Assembly: GCF_007753265.1 (NCBI RefSeq)
Contig: NZ_CP036349.1
Span: forward strand, 1,149,363 to 1,213,362
DNA length: 64,000 bases
Source: Botrimarina mediterranea
Lineage (GTDB): Bacteria; Planctomycetota; Planctomycetia; Pirellulales; Lacipirellulaceae
Direction of reading: 5' to 3'
Part shown: piece after piece, positions 1 to 9,155 of the stretch
How positions within the stretch are numbered: position 1 is the stretch's first letter
How the letters are laid out: each line of letters begins with the position of its first letter
Program-made: the position numbers and the translations under genes
Notes under the pieces: model-generated
The model's input: only the letters and a program-made list of their open reading frames with translations
Database searches by the model: none
Told to the model about the DNA's origin: nothing

Positions 1-1236
1 CAAGAGCTCCCCGAGGGCTCCAAGCACAAGGCGAAGATCACCCGCATCACGGGCGACACGGTGTTCGTCGAACTGGGCCAACACCTGCAAGGCGCCGTGC
101 CGCTGAAGCAATTCGAGGCGAAGCCCTCGCAAGCCGCCGCTGCCGCCACCGCGCCGGCGTCGGACGCGGCGCTCCAAGCGAGCGAAGGCAAGCCGGAAAC
201 GGCCGAGGCGGAAGCCACCGACGTTTCGCATCTGCCGATCGAAGGGGACGAGATCGAAGTCCTCGTCATCAGCTACGACTCCGACGAAGGGACGTACGAG
301 CTATCCCTGCCGAGCGCTCCACAAGACATCGGCAACTGGGACGAGGTCGAGGCGGGCAAGATCGTCGAGGTGACGATCACCGGCAAGAACAAGGGCGGCC
401 TCGAGTGCAAGGTCGCCGGCATCCGCGGCTTTATGCCGACCGGACAGATCTCGATCTACCGCGTCGAGAACATCGAAGAGTATGTCGGCCAGCGCCTCAC
501 CGCCGTCATCACCGAGGCCAACCGCGCCCGCAAGAACGTGATCCTCAGCCATCGCGCCGTGATGGAGCGCGAGCGGGCCGAGCAGAAGGACAAGCTGCTA
601 GCGGAGCTGGCGCCGGGGCAGCTGCGCGACGGCGTCGTCCGCTCGCTGCGCGACTTCGGCGCGTTCGTCGATCTCGGCGGCGTCGATGGACTGATCCACG
701 TCTCGAAGCTGTCGTGGGACCGTATCGGCCACCCGCGCGAGGTCCTCAGCGAGGGCCAAGCCGTCAAGGTGAAGGTCGAGAAGATCGACCCCGAGACCGG
801 CAAGATCGCGTTGTCCTACCGCGAGACGGCCGCCAACCCCTGGGACTCGGCCGAGGCGGAGTTCCCGGTTGGCTCGACGGTGAAGGGCAAGGTCACCAAG
901 ACGATGGACTTCGGCGCCTTTGTGCGGCTCAAGGCCGGCGTCGAGGGGATGATCCACGTCTCGGAGCTCGACTACAAACGCGTCCACCGCGTTACCGACG
1001 TGCTCAAAGAGGGCCAAGAGGTCGAGGCGAAGGTCCTGTCGGTCGATCGCGGCAAGCAACGCATCGCCCTCTCAGTGAAGGCCCTGATGGCCGCCCCTGC
1101 GAAGCCCGAGTCCGCGGCCCGCGATGCGGAAGCCAACGAGCCCGAAGCCCCCAAGCCCGAACGCAAGAAGTTCAAGAACCTCAAGGGCGGCATCGGCACG
1201 CCCACGGGCGGCGAACAGTTCGGCCTCAAGTGGTGA
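1..1236 (+). CDS. S1 RNA-binding domain protein (ribosomal protein S1-like), 5' end missing
   Basis: The reading frame is open from the first base, and an S1-type beta strand set is already under way there (KITRITGDTVFVEL), so the start lies outside the window. After an Ala/Glu-rich linker come three further OB-fold repeats. The first, about residues 100-190, is divergent. The other two, about 215-280 and 295-365, are canonical, with the FGAFVDL/FGAFVRL and GLIHVS/GMIHVS signatures. The protein ends in a basic Gly-rich tail. S1 proteins bind single-stranded RNA; in ribosomal S1 several repeats dock mRNA on the 30S subunit. It could be the true RpsA or an S1-like paralogue; the missing N-terminus prevents a choice. 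The S1-fold assignment is firm. Confidence 0.88.
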   Translation, partial: QELPEGSKHKAKITRITGDTVFVELGQHLQGAVPLKQFEAKPSQAAAAATAPASDAALQASEGKPETAEAEATDVSHLPIEGDEIEVLVISYDSDEGTYELSLPSAPQDIGNWDEVEAGKIVEVTITGKNKGGLECKVAGIRGFMPTGQISIYRVENIEEYVGQRLTAVITEANRARKNVILSHRAVMERERAEQKDKLLAELAPGQLRDGVVRSLRDFGAFVDLGGVDGLIHVSKLSWDRIGHPREVLSEGQAVKVKVEKIDPETGKIALSYRETAANPWDSAEAEFPVGSTVKGKVTKTMDFGAFVRLKAGVEGMIHVSELDYKRVHRVTDVLKEGQEVEAKVLSVDRGKQRIALSVKALMAAPAKPESAARDAEANEPEAPKPERKKFKNLKGGIGTPTGGEQFGLKW

Positions 1237-1241
1237 GCTGA

Positions 1242-1395
1242 GGATTCGCGCGGAGACGCGGAGACGCGGAGAGCCAACAGGCGACGGCGAGCCCACGACG
1301 TGAGTCGTCGGTGTTTTCCGGCGAGCCGGGAGCGTCAGCGACCGGAGGACGCCAGGTACCCGCTTCGCTCCGGTCGCTGACGCTCCCGGCTCGCC
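1242..1395. repeat. Composite of palindromic repeats between S1 gene and sulfatase
   Basis: Three repeat types lie side by side. At 1247-1273 is a half-copy of the GCGGAGACGCGGAGA family, complete at 46205-46417. At 1285-1312 is a half-copy of the GAGCC..ACGACGTGAGTCGTCGG family, complete at 22015-22104. At 1320-1395 is a full hairpin whose arms start GGCGAGCCGGGAGCGTCAGC and end in the complement, GGCTCGCC. The last family recurs at about 2799, 3039 and 14538. Confidence 0.8.
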
Positions 1396-1417
1396 TCTTC
1401 TCTAACGTCACGTTCGA

Positions 1418-2794
1418 ATGCGACTTCTCGCTCTCGCGCTGCTGTTCTGCTCCTTCGCCTCCATCAACGTCGCTGCTGACCGCCTGCCGAACATCGTGTT
1501 CGTCTTGGCGGACGACCTCGGTTATGGCGACCTCAGCTGTTTTGGCCAGCAGCGGTTCACGACGCCGCGGCTCGACGAGCTCGCCGCGCGTGGCATGAAG
1601 TTGACGCAGCACTACGCGGGGAGCACCGTGTGCGCGCCGTCGCGTTGCGCGCTGATGACGGGGCTGCACACGGGACACTGCGCCGTGCGTGGGAACCGCG
1701 AGCGTCAGCCCGAGGGCCAAGAGCCGATGCCCGGCGATGCCGTGACGATGGCCGACCTGCTGAAGCGGGCGGGCTACGCCACCGGCGCGTTCGGTAAGTG
1801 GGGCCTCGGCTATCCCGGCTCCGAGAGCGACCCGCTCCGCAGCGGCTTCGACGAGTTCTTCGGCTACAACTGCCAGCGCCACGCCCACCGCTACTACACC
1901 GACTACCTATGGGACGGCGACCGGCGCATCGACATCGAATCCGATGTCTACACGCACGACCTGATCTTCGATCGCGCTCTCGATTTCATCCGCGATCACC
2001 AAGACGGCCCCTTCTTCTGCTTCCTGCCGGTGACGCTGCCGCACGCGGCGATGGAGGCGCCCGAGGAAGACCGCGCGCCGTTCCGCCAAGAGTTCGCACA
2101 GTTCGAGAACAACGTCGGAAAGTACGCCGGCGCCGAAGTGGTGAACCCGATCGCCTCGTTCCCCGCTATGGTCCGACGGCTCGATGGCGACGTCGGTCGG
2201 CTCGTCGATCTGCTGGGAGAGCTGGGCATCGACGACAACACGATCGTGGTCTTCACCAGCGATAACGGTCCGCACCGCGAAGGCGGGCACGACCCGGAGT
2301 TCTTTGACTCCAACGGCCCGCTGCGCGGCCACAAGCGCGACCTCTACGAAGGGGGCGTCCGCGCGCCGACGATTGTCTCTTGGCCAGGGCATGTCGCTGC
2401 TGGCGTCGAAAGCGACATCCTCTCAGCCGGCTGGGACTGGCTGCCGACGTTCTGCGAGCTCGCTGGCGATACAACGCCCGGCGGTCTCGACGGCGTCTCG
2501 CTGGCGCCCACGCTCACCGGCGCTGGCGAGCAACAGCAGCACGCATACCTTTACTGGGAGTTCCACGAACAGGGCGGCAAGCAAGCCGTCCGCCGCGGCC
2601 CGTGGAAAGCCGTCCGGCTCGGCGCCAACAAGAACCCACACGCCGCGCCCGAGCTCTACAACCTCGACAATGACCCCGGTGAGACAACGAATCTCGCCGA
2701 GTCAGAGCCAGCGATACTGGCGGAGCTGGTGCAGTTGATGGCCGAAGCCCACAGGCCAGCGCCAAGTTACGGATTCGGAACAGCGAAGCGATAG
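1418..2794 (+). CDS. Secreted arylsulfatase-type sulfatase (S1 family)
   Basis: 458 residues. A signal peptide of about 20 residues (MRLLALALLFCSFASINVAA) precedes the mature start DRLPNIVFVLADDLGYGDLS, the classic N-terminal metal site (DD) of formylglycine sulfatases. C72 in CAPSR is the residue converted to formylglycine, followed by the expected TG. Further metal ligands fit FTSDNGPH near residue 285, and GKWGLG near residue 128 matches the second signature. The enzyme hydrolyses sulfate esters, probably on algal polysaccharides, after export; the substrate cannot be read from sequence. It needs a formylglycine-generating or anaerobic maturase not seen here. It stands alone between repeat clusters. 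The ATG at 1418 is chosen because it gives a complete signal peptide. Confidence 0.93.
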   Translation: MRLLALALLFCSFASINVAADRLPNIVFVLADDLGYGDLSCFGQQRFTTPRLDELAARGMKLTQHYAGSTVCAPSRCALMTGLHTGHCAVRGNRERQPEGQEPMPGDAVTMADLLKRAGYATGAFGKWGLGYPGSESDPLRSGFDEFFGYNCQRHAHRYYTDYLWDGDRRIDIESDVYTHDLIFDRALDFIRDHQDGPFFCFLPVTLPHAAMEAPEEDRAPFRQEFAQFENNVGKYAGAEVVNPIASFPAMVRRLDGDVGRLVDLLGELGIDDNTIVVFTSDNGPHREGGHDPEFFDSNGPLRGHKRDLYEGGVRAPTIVSWPGHVAAGVESDILSAGWDWLPTFCELAGDTTPGGLDGVSLAPTLTGAGEQQQHAYLYWEFHEQGGKQAVRRGPWKAVRLGANKNPHAAPELYNLDNDPGETTNLAESEPAILAELVQLMAEAHRPAPSYGFGTAKR

Positions 2795-2798
2795 CAAA

Positions 2799-2862
2799 GG
2801 CGAGCCGGGAGCGTGAGCGACCGGAGGGAAGTTGGTACCCGGCATCCTCGGGCCGCTCACGA
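2799..2862. repeat. Partial copy of GAGCCGGGAGCG palindromic family
   Basis: Starts GGCGAGCCGGGAGCGTGAGC just after the sulfatase stop and continues CGACCGGAGGG, then degenerates; the opposing arm is only weakly present (GGCCGCTCACG). Confidence 0.6.
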
Positions 2863-2923
2863 TGATTTTTGCACAACGCGATCGAAGTCGTTTACGTCAT
2901 GTTGCACCAAGCCATCGCTATTC

Positions 2924-2998
2924 GAACCGGGGGCTAAGGCCCCGCGGCTACTGAGTGCTAGCTGGCAAGATCAGCCGGCACGCCTTAGCGTCCGGTTC
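2924..2998. repeat. Imperfect palindrome, GAACCGGGGGCTAAGGCC type
   Basis: The left arm GAACCGGGGGCTAAGGCCCC and right arm CGCCTTAGCGTCCGGTTC pair imperfectly around a centre containing GCTAGCTGG. Only one copy in the window. Confidence 0.65.
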
Positions 2999-3038
2999 TT
3001 TGTAGCTGGTCAATGGAAATCTCGCCGCTCATCGGTGA

Positions 3039-3200
3039 CCGGAGTTGGACCCGTGTACCCGCGTCACTCCGGTCGCTGACGCTCCCGGCTCGCCAGTTGC
3101 TCCTTCGCGCCTTGGCGGCTTTGCGTGATTCCTCCAACCACTTGCGTGGCCGGCTCGCCGTTTCCTCCGGGTCTCTGTGTGAGACATTCCGGCGATTCCG
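3039..3200. repeat. Repeat cluster upstream of lipoprotein gene
   Basis: 3039-3096 is a copy of the CCGGTCGCTGACGCTCCCGG hairpin family with a shortened left arm (GACCGGAG). At 3104-3200 follow half-copies of the CGCGCCTTGGCGGCTTTGCG and GGGTCTCTGTGTGAGAC types, the same order as at 17513-17620. With the entries at 2799 and 2924 this fills the 505-base gap after the sulfatase. I see no gene here. Confidence 0.6.
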
Positions 3201-3299
3201 ATTAAAGCGACGGCGCCGGTTGTGACGATGCCCACGAGGTAGGCGCACATGCGCCTGGTGCTAGCAGGGGGGCCTGCTGGCGTTGCGACGCACGGACGC

Positions 3300-4463
3300 A
3301 TGAACCGCGGCCCCCAAAATCTCCTGCTGCTGGCCTTCGCGCCGCTCGTCTTCTTAGCGAGCGGGTGCTCGCTGGTGCTGCCTGAAATCTCGCACCAGCC
3401 GGTTGTCCACAACCCGTTCCCGCAGCTCAGCCGCGTGGCGGTGGTGCCGTTCTTCAATCAGAGCACCGAGCCGACGGTCGACGGCCGGCAATTCGCCGAA
3501 GCCTATTACGCCGAGCTGCAGGGCATCCCCGGCTTCGAGGTCGTCCCGGTCGCGGCGGTCGAAGCGGCGATGCGCCAGCAGAACGTCACGTTCGACCCGC
3601 CCGAGAACGCGGTGAACCAGGCGCGTTGGCTCGCACAGAAGCTCGGCGTCGATGCGGTCGTGATCGGCACGGTGACCGACTACTCGCCTTACTACCCGCC
3701 GCGATGCGGCGTGCGTGTCGAGTGGTACGCCGCCAACGCCGGCTTCCACGAGATCCCCGCGGGCTACGGCCTGCCGTGGGGCACGGCGCAAGAAGAGTTC
3801 ATCCCCGATCGACTCGTGTTCGAGGCGGAGATGGCGCTGGCGCGGGCGCAGCTCGACACGCAATCACCGACGGTAGCGCCAGCAACCGATGGAGCGCCGT
3901 CGGCGCCGGTTATCAAGCCGGTCGATCCGAACACGATCCCACCGATGGACCCGTTCGATGAAGACGACGCCTCGGAGGTCGAGATCGAAGAAGCCGAACC
4001 ACTGCCGGTTCCTCGTGGCGAAGGAGGCGTTGACGCCGGCGCAGGTCAGCCGCTGCAGAACGCTGCCTACGAGGCGCCAGCGGGCGGCGCAACCGCGTCA
4101 GGCGCTGCGAGCGGCGCCTCCGTTGCGAGTGATTCGTTCGTCATGACGCCACCGGATTGGCCCGACGCGCGCGGTTTCACGCCGCCGGGGCCGTCGCCCG
4201 TGCGGCCTGTCGCCACCGCGAACCCCGGTCCGGTTATGACGCACACGCGGGTCTTCCGGGGCAACGACCCCGAGTTTACTACCGCGCTTGCCAGTTATGT
4301 CGATTTCAGGGACGACGCGCGCTTCGGGGGCTGGCAGTCCTATCTCACGCGCAGCGAGGACTTCATCCGCTTCTGCTGCCACCAACACTTGGTGGAAATG
4401 CTCTCGGCGCGCGGCGGCGGTGATGAAACGCGAGTGGTGCGTCGTTGGTCCGACGGCCGATAG
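3300..4463 (+). CDS. Exported lipoprotein of unknown function
   Basis: I start it at ATG 3300, because this gives MNRG then a hydrophobic stretch ending in the lipobox LASGC (Cys 23); an upstream ATG at 3249 would bury the signal. The mature N-terminal half, about residues 24-195, has an alternating fold with SRVAVVPFFNQS and LGVDAVVIGTVTDYSPYYPP. This resembles the substrate-like domain of periplasmic proteins that start with a VAVxPF strand (FlgO/CsgG-like), but I do not assign a family. The middle is Pro/Glu/Ala-rich and probably disordered. The C-terminus (FVDFRDD.. FGGWQSYLTRSEDFIRFCCHQHLVEML) looks folded. Lipobox retention points to a membrane-anchored periplasmic protein. Confidence 0.8.
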   Translation: MNRGPQNLLLLAFAPLVFLASGCSLVLPEISHQPVVHNPFPQLSRVAVVPFFNQSTEPTVDGRQFAEAYYAELQGIPGFEVVPVAAVEAAMRQQNVTFDPPENAVNQARWLAQKLGVDAVVIGTVTDYSPYYPPRCGVRVEWYAANAGFHEIPAGYGLPWGTAQEEFIPDRLVFEAEMALARAQLDTQSPTVAPATDGAPSAPVIKPVDPNTIPPMDPFDEDDASEVEIEEAEPLPVPRGEGGVDAGAGQPLQNAAYEAPAGGATASGAASGASVASDSFVMTPPDWPDARGFTPPGPSPVRPVATANPGPVMTHTRVFRGNDPEFTTALASYVDFRDDARFGGWQSYLTRSEDFIRFCCHQHLVEMLSARGGGDETRVVRRWSDGR

Positions 4464-4631
4464 ACCCCCAACGGCAGTGAGAGTTGTCGTTGCGATTTCA
4501 GGCTCGCAACGACAGCGGCATTGAGCGGCGGCCCAACGGATGTGGGCCCTGACCGCCGAGTCGCAAACCCTCTCGCTGTCTCCCACCCCCCCGCTGCTCC
4601 CCCCGCACGCGCCGCACGGAGGCGACCCGCC

Positions 4632-4877
4632 GTGAATGATGACGTCAATGTACTGGCCCTCGTGAAGGGCAAGGAACGTTACCTGTTCCTCTACAGCGAT
4701 TCGCAGCAGGCCGAGGCGCTCCGCGCCTTGGGCCGGCAAGCGTCGAACCCCGAGCTGAGCTTCACGTGGTACGACGCCGCGGTCCTCAGCCGACGGATCC
4801 GCAACGAAGCGAAGAAGCACACTGCTATCAACGACCGCATTGCACGCCGCGCGGCGTTGCCGAAAGGCGAGCTTTGA
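4632..4877 (+). CDS. Small conserved-looking hypothetical protein upstream of xerC
   Basis: 81 residues. I start at GTG 4632 because a clear Shine-Dalgarno GGAGG sits a few bases before it and the longer reading from 4521 begins with low-complexity Pro/Ala/Arg. The protein (VNVLALVKGKERYLFLYSDS, then EALRALGRQASNPELSFTWYDAAVLSRRIR) alternates strands and helices and ends basic. No catalytic motif or membrane segment is visible. It is co-directional with the recombinase 91 bases downstream, but a hairpin repeat lies between, so co-transcription is uncertain. Function unknown. Confidence 0.75.
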   Translation: MNDDVNVLALVKGKERYLFLYSDSQQAEALRALGRQASNPELSFTWYDAAVLSRRIRNEAKKHTAINDRIARRAALPKGEL

Positions 4878-4884
4878 GGTTATA

Positions 4885-4956
4885 GGCGAGCCCCCGATGT
4901 CAATCGGGGGAGGGTCGAGGCGTGATTCAACTCCCCCGATTAACATCGGGGGCTCG
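4885..4956. repeat. Palindrome with GAGCCCCCGATG / CATCGGGGGCTC arms
   Basis: The left arm GGCGAGCCCCCGATGTCAAT and right arm GATTAACATCGGGGGCTCG pair over about 28 bases with few mismatches around a short loop. It sits between the small gene and xerC, 12 bases before the xerC start. The GATTAACATCG..GGCTCG core reappears in the repeat at 59452-59561. Confidence 0.85.
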
Positions 4957-4968
4957 TAGTGAAGTCAC

Positions 4969-5868
4969 ATGCGTCGTCATCTCGGACAGTTCCTGCGACG
5001 CCTCGAGCGTGAGCGCGGCGCGTCCGAGCACACGGTGAAGGCGTACCGCGAGGACCTCTCGGCCCTGGCGGAGTACCTCGAGGACGAAGCAGGCCGCACG
5101 CCCGACCCGGACGGCATCACCGTCAGCGACCTGCGGGGCTATGTCGCCGCCCTCGGCGAAGCGGGTTACGCGAAGAGCTCGATCGCGCGGCGGATGTCGT
5201 CGGTGCGGTCGTTCTTCAAGTTCGCCCGCGCCGAGGGCTGGATTCAGACGAGCCCCGCTGACGCGCTGCAGAACCCCAGGAAGTCGCGGAAGCTCCCGCA
5301 CTTCCTCACCGGCGACGAGATCTCGCGGCTGTTAGCGACGCCGCCCGCGAACACCGCCGCCGGCCGTCGCGACCGGGCGATCCTCGAGACGCTCTATTCG
5401 GCGGGCCTCCGCGTCAGCGAGCTCGTGGGGCTCAACGACGGCGACGTCGACATCGCGCAGGGTCTGCTGCACGTCCGCGGCAAAGGACGCAAGGAACGCC
5501 TCTCGCCCCTCGGCTCGTTCGCGAGTCGAGCGCTTCAGGCGTGGCGCGCCGATCGCAAGCTCGCGCCCAACGAAGCGAAGGGAGACGAGGCGCCCGTCTT
5601 CACGAACAAGTTCGGTCGCCGGCTGACGACACGCAGTGTCGCGCGGATGCTCGAGAAGCACTTGGTGGTCGCGGGCCTCGACCCGAAGACCTCGCCGCAC
5701 ACGCTGCGGCACAGCTTCGCGACGCACCTGCTCGACCGCGGCGCCGACATCCGCAGCGTGCAAGAGTTGCTAGGTCATTCAAGCCTCGTCACGACGCAGG
5801 TGTACACGCACGTCAGCAACACGAAGCTGCGCGAGGCGTACGAGAAGGCTCACCCGCGGGCGGGGTGA
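4969..5868 (+). CDS. xerC: Tyrosine site-specific recombinase, XerC/XerD type
   Basis: 299 residues, the usual Xer length. An N-terminal SAM-like core-binding domain (about 1-105) precedes the catalytic domain. All catalytic residues are visible: R148 (AGLRVSE), K172 (GKGRKER), H244 and R247 (HTLRHSFATHLL), H270 (LLGHSS) and the nucleophile Y279 (TTQVYTHV). Xer enzymes resolve chromosome dimers at dif at the division septum, usually as a XerC/XerD pair. No second Xer gene or recognisable dif site is in the window, so XerC versus XerD cannot be decided from sequence. No integrase-like cargo surrounds it, favouring a housekeeping role. Confidence 0.92.
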   Translation: MRRHLGQFLRRLERERGASEHTVKAYREDLSALAEYLEDEAGRTPDPDGITVSDLRGYVAALGEAGYAKSSIARRMSSVRSFFKFARAEGWIQTSPADALQNPRKSRKLPHFLTGDEISRLLATPPANTAAGRRDRAILETLYSAGLRVSELVGLNDGDVDIAQGLLHVRGKGRKERLSPLGSFASRALQAWRADRKLAPNEAKGDEAPVFTNKFGRRLTTRSVARMLEKHLVVAGLDPKTSPHTLRHSFATHLLDRGADIRSVQELLGHSSLVTTQVYTHVSNTKLREAYEKAHPRAG

Positions 5869-5964
5869 GTCGGTTGGCGGGCAACAAAGGCCCAAGCTAG
5901 CGCCGACAACCCTTGCTTACTTTGCTTGAGTTGCAGGCGCTAGTGTTGGGTCAGACGCGGCGTT

Positions 5965-6957
5965 TCAACGCCGGAGTCGCACGGCAACAAGAGCCAACGC
6001 CGCCAAGAGCGCCGTCGACGGCTCGGGAACTGCCGAGAAGCTGAAGTCGTCAAAGAAGTTCTTGCCCAGTAAGGGACCCGCGTTGAGTCCATCCTCGAGC
6101 TGCCAACGCAGCGTCGTGAAATCGCCCATCGCCTGCCCCATCGCGGTGCCAGCCGGAACGAGATTCGACCACGTGTTCGTCGAGACGTCGTAGTAATCGA
6201 TGCCAAACGTGTCGCTAGTCAGGTCGAGATCGATCTTGAGCCCGTCCCAATTGGTCTGGTCCGCGATGAAAGATGTCGCAGTCCAAAGGTTGCTGGGGCT
6301 GACGCGCCACACGACCGAGTTGTCACGCAAGTAGCCCCACTGCAGGCCGATGTTGCCGACGCTATCAACGAGCGACAGCGTGAACTTGTCCCCCGCAGAG
6401 CCATCGGGGCCCGGGTTGAAGGTGTCGCCGGGGTTCGGGCAGAAGTAGAAGCCCATCGACAGCGGGCCCGACGTGACGCTCGCCGGCGTCACGCCCATGT
6501 CGTATTGGTCCAGCGAGTACTCGTGCACCATGGGTCCGGTGCCAAGTGGCGTGTCGTTCCGCAACGCCAAGTTGAAGTTGTCAGTGCGTCCGCCGAAGTG
6601 TCCGCCGACCGCATACGCGCCAATAGCGTTGGCGAAGCCCGCCGAATAGGGAATACCCTGCGCTACGAAAGCCGCCCGGTCGACAGAATTGGCGAAGTAA
6701 CCGCCGGCAGGGCCTATCACTTTCCACAAGCCAGAGTCGGCCACTATCGTGGTCGGGCCAGCGCCGCCGCCAGCGTTGGCTCCATAGGCGCCAGAGTTGT
6801 AGTAGGAAACGTCGCCGCGGATATCGCCAGATTGTACGTCGTAACCGTCGGCGGGGACGAAGCTGCCGAGCCGCGCTAGAGTCGGTGTGACGACCCCAAG
6901 AGATGCCGCCAGGGAGAGCGCGCCCCACACATGGGCGCGCAAGAGGGTTGCTTTCAT
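5965..6957 (-). CDS. PEP-CTERM sorting-signal protein
   Basis: About 330 residues when started at the ATG with 5' end 6957, giving MKATLLRAHVWGALSLAASL, a good signal peptide; the reading from 7014 adds an unlikely Arg-rich leader. The mature part is Gly/Asn/Asp-rich and beta-strand-like with no catalytic motif (NTWSNLVPAGTAMGQAMGDF). The C-terminus is textbook PEP-CTERM: VPEPS, a hydrophobic stretch (TALLAALALVAV) and RLRR. Such proteins are processed by an exosortase and released or anchored at the surface; no exosortase is in this window. It is isolated between convergent xerC and the next minus-strand sulfatase. The carried function is unknown. Confidence 0.9.
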   Translation of the reverse strand: MKATLLRAHVWGALSLAASLGVVTPTLARLGSFVPADGYDVQSGDIRGDVSYYNSGAYGANAGGGAGPTTIVADSGLWKVIGPAGGYFANSVDRAAFVAQGIPYSAGFANAIGAYAVGGHFGGRTDNFNLALRNDTPLGTGPMVHEYSLDQYDMGVTPASVTSGPLSMGFYFCPNPGDTFNPGPDGSAGDKFTLSLVDSVGNIGLQWGYLRDNSVVWRVSPSNLWTATSFIADQTNWDGLKIDLDLTSDTFGIDYYDVSTNTWSNLVPAGTAMGQAMGDFTTLRWQLEDGLNAGPLLGKNFFDDFSFSAVPEPSTALLAALALVAVRLRR

Positions 6958-7240
6958 TAGCTGATCACCAGAGAAGAGGGCCTGCCGCCGACTTGAACGC
7001 CGGTGCGGCGTCACGCGTAGCGTGGCGCGCGCATCTTAATTCCTCCCCCGCTGTTTGTAAGAGGGAGCCGTCAAGATTGGACGACTTCCGGCGGATAGAA
7101 AGAGTCTATTGGCGCCGCTTGTACAACTTCTGATCAGTGAACCCCAAGTTACGTGGGTCTATAGCCAGTCGAGTCGAGGTAGATGCCGGCGCGGGGTCAA
7201 CCCTGGCGTAGATTCGTCGATTCGACGTGGCAGCCTGCGC

Positions 7241-8959
7241 TCAAGTCGTCGGTTTCGCGACGCGTCCGAGGTCGGGGTCGTCCGGCGCGTAGGGCGGTTC
7301 GTCGAAAGCCTCCCCTTCGCCGACGACTCGTGGGTCCTCCCCGCGCCGCAGCTCGTCGAAGAGTTGGTCTCGGAGCGCTTCGAGGGTTTCGCGATGCGCC
7401 GGGTCGTCCGCCAGGTTGTGCATCTGGTCGGGGTCTTCGGTGACCGCGTACAGCTCCTCGGTAGGCCGACGCGCAAAACCCAGCCGCCACGCGTCGGCGA
7501 TGTCGGCCGCGTTCTCATTACCGATGAACCACGTGAAGGTCGGGCTGCCGTCCATGTCAGTGGGGCGGACCCATCTGCCGCCTTGCCGTCGCATGCCTTT
7601 CACCAGCGGCGCGGCGAGTGGCGGCTCGGCGACTGGCCAGCGGTCCGGTGCAAAGTTGTGGATGTAGAGCCAGTCGCGGGTGCGGATCGCGCGGATGGGG
7701 TAGGGGAGGCCCGCGGGTCGAGCGTCACGCACGTGGTTCTCGCGGCCAATGATCGCCCAGCCGCGCAGCGTCGCTTCGTCTTCGGGCTCGTCGGCGCGGA
7801 TCACGGGGAGCAAGCTCTCGCCGTCCATCGCTTCGACGGCGTTGATGCCGACCGCATCGAGCAGCGTTGGGGCGAGGTCGATCAGGCTCACGGGCGCCTC
7901 GATACGATTGCCGGCCGCGAGACGCCCCGGCCAGCGGATCGCCAGCGGCGCCTGCGAGCCGAAGTCGTAGACGTTGCACTTGCCGCGCGGGAATCCCGGC
8001 GCGCCGTGATCGCCGCTGACAATGAAGATCGTGTTGTCGAGTTCGCCGCGCTGCGCGAGTTCTTTGATCAGCACGCCGACGGCGGCGTCGAAGGCCTGCG
8101 CTTCGCCGAGGTAGTCGGCGAAGTCCTCGCGAACCGTCTCATTATCGGGCAAAAAGGCGGGCAGCTTGCCGGCCAAGGAATCGGGATCGATCCCCCATAG
8201 CCGCTTGCCTGAACCCCGCGTCCAAGGCCGGTGCGTGTTCGTGGGATTGAACCAATAGAAGTACGGCTGATCCTCATCACGATCCGCTAGGAACGAGGTG
8301 AAGTTCTGGCGCACCTCGTCGAGCAGCTCGCCTTTCGCCTCCAGTGGGTCGACGGACTTGGAGACGACCTGCGAGTAAGAGTTGAATCTCCTTCCCGCGG
8401 ACTGGTAGTTGCGGTCGGCGCCACCCATGCGATCGGCATAGACGTGTAACTTGTACGTCCAACCGATGTGATAGCCGTTGTCCGCTAAGGTGAGTGGGAA
8501 ACCACGGACGTTGTCCCAGGGATCATCGAAGCCCGGCGCCCAGGGGTGATGGAGCTGCGAGTGGCTGCCGTTGCGGAAGAAGTGCCGCCCGGAGAGGAGC
8601 GACGCACGCGACGGCGTGCAGCTTGGCGCGCTCACCAGCGCGCAATCGAACAGCACGCCTTCTCTGGCGATGCGGTCGAGGTTCGGCGTGTGGACCACAT
8701 CGTTTGCCGACGGCCGCTCGGGATCGGCATAGACGCTGCCATGGCGTCCCAGGTCGTCGGCGAAGCAAAGGACAATATTCGGCCGCGGCCGCGCCGCCTC
8801 GACGGCGGCGCCGACAAGCAAAGCCGCCAGCGCTAGCAGCCGAGCGATACCGCCGGGACGAATCGGCGAACGTGAGATCAACTTGTGTATGCCGCGAGTT
8901 AAGCGCCCTCGTGGGGTAACAGACGCATTCGTCAAGATCGCTACAGCCATCCTAAACAT
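7241..8959 (-). CDS. Secreted sulfatase, heparan N-sulfatase-like
   Basis: 572 residues. The N-terminus is long and basic before a hydrophobic segment (IARLLALAALLVGAAVEA), then RPRPNIVLCFADDLGRHGS, the first metal site. C114 in CTPSRASLLSG is the formylglycine precursor. FIVSGDHGAPGFPRGK near residue 325 supplies further metal and sulfate contacts. The LPxxLPDNE region and the DRWPVAEPPLA C-terminal half resemble N-sulfoglucosamine sulfohydrolase-type members rather than the arylsulfatase at 1418; this subfamily placement is my judgement. ATG codons at 8959 and 8950 are both possible. It acts outside the cytoplasm on sulfated glycans. Confidence 0.9.
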   Translation of the reverse strand: MFRMAVAILTNASVTPRGRLTRGIHKLISRSPIRPGGIARLLALAALLVGAAVEAARPRPNIVLCFADDLGRHGSVYADPERPSANDVVHTPNLDRIAREGVLFDCALVSAPSCTPSRASLLSGRHFFRNGSHSQLHHPWAPGFDDPWDNVRGFPLTLADNGYHIGWTYKLHVYADRMGGADRNYQSAGRRFNSYSQVVSKSVDPLEAKGELLDEVRQNFTSFLADRDEDQPYFYWFNPTNTHRPWTRGSGKRLWGIDPDSLAGKLPAFLPDNETVREDFADYLGEAQAFDAAVGVLIKELAQRGELDNTIFIVSGDHGAPGFPRGKCNVYDFGSQAPLAIRWPGRLAAGNRIEAPVSLIDLAPTLLDAVGINAVEAMDGESLLPVIRADEPEDEATLRGWAIIGRENHVRDARPAGLPYPIRAIRTRDWLYIHNFAPDRWPVAEPPLAAPLVKGMRRQGGRWVRPTDMDGSPTFTWFIGNENAADIADAWRLGFARRPTEELYAVTEDPDQMHNLADDPAHRETLEALRDQLFDELRRGEDPRVVGEGEAFDEPPYAPDDPDLGRVAKPTT

Positions 8960-9155
8960 CGATTCGCTCTACAAAATCTATCGAGGACGAGGGATCGGGT
9001 TGCCTAGGCGCTCATGATAACAGATGGGAGAGGGATCGTTCCGCCGCACAATCGAAACGATCGATTCGGGCGTCGTGTCTTTTTGACTCACCCCGGCTGT
9101 GACGTAGGTTTTTGGCGACACCAACTCCCGTGCCAAAACCTCAGGCGCCACGTCC

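Noticed and set aside
7109-8200. 363-residue plus-strand reading opposite the second sulfatase
   Set aside because: The minus-strand sulfatase has all motifs; the plus reading has none.
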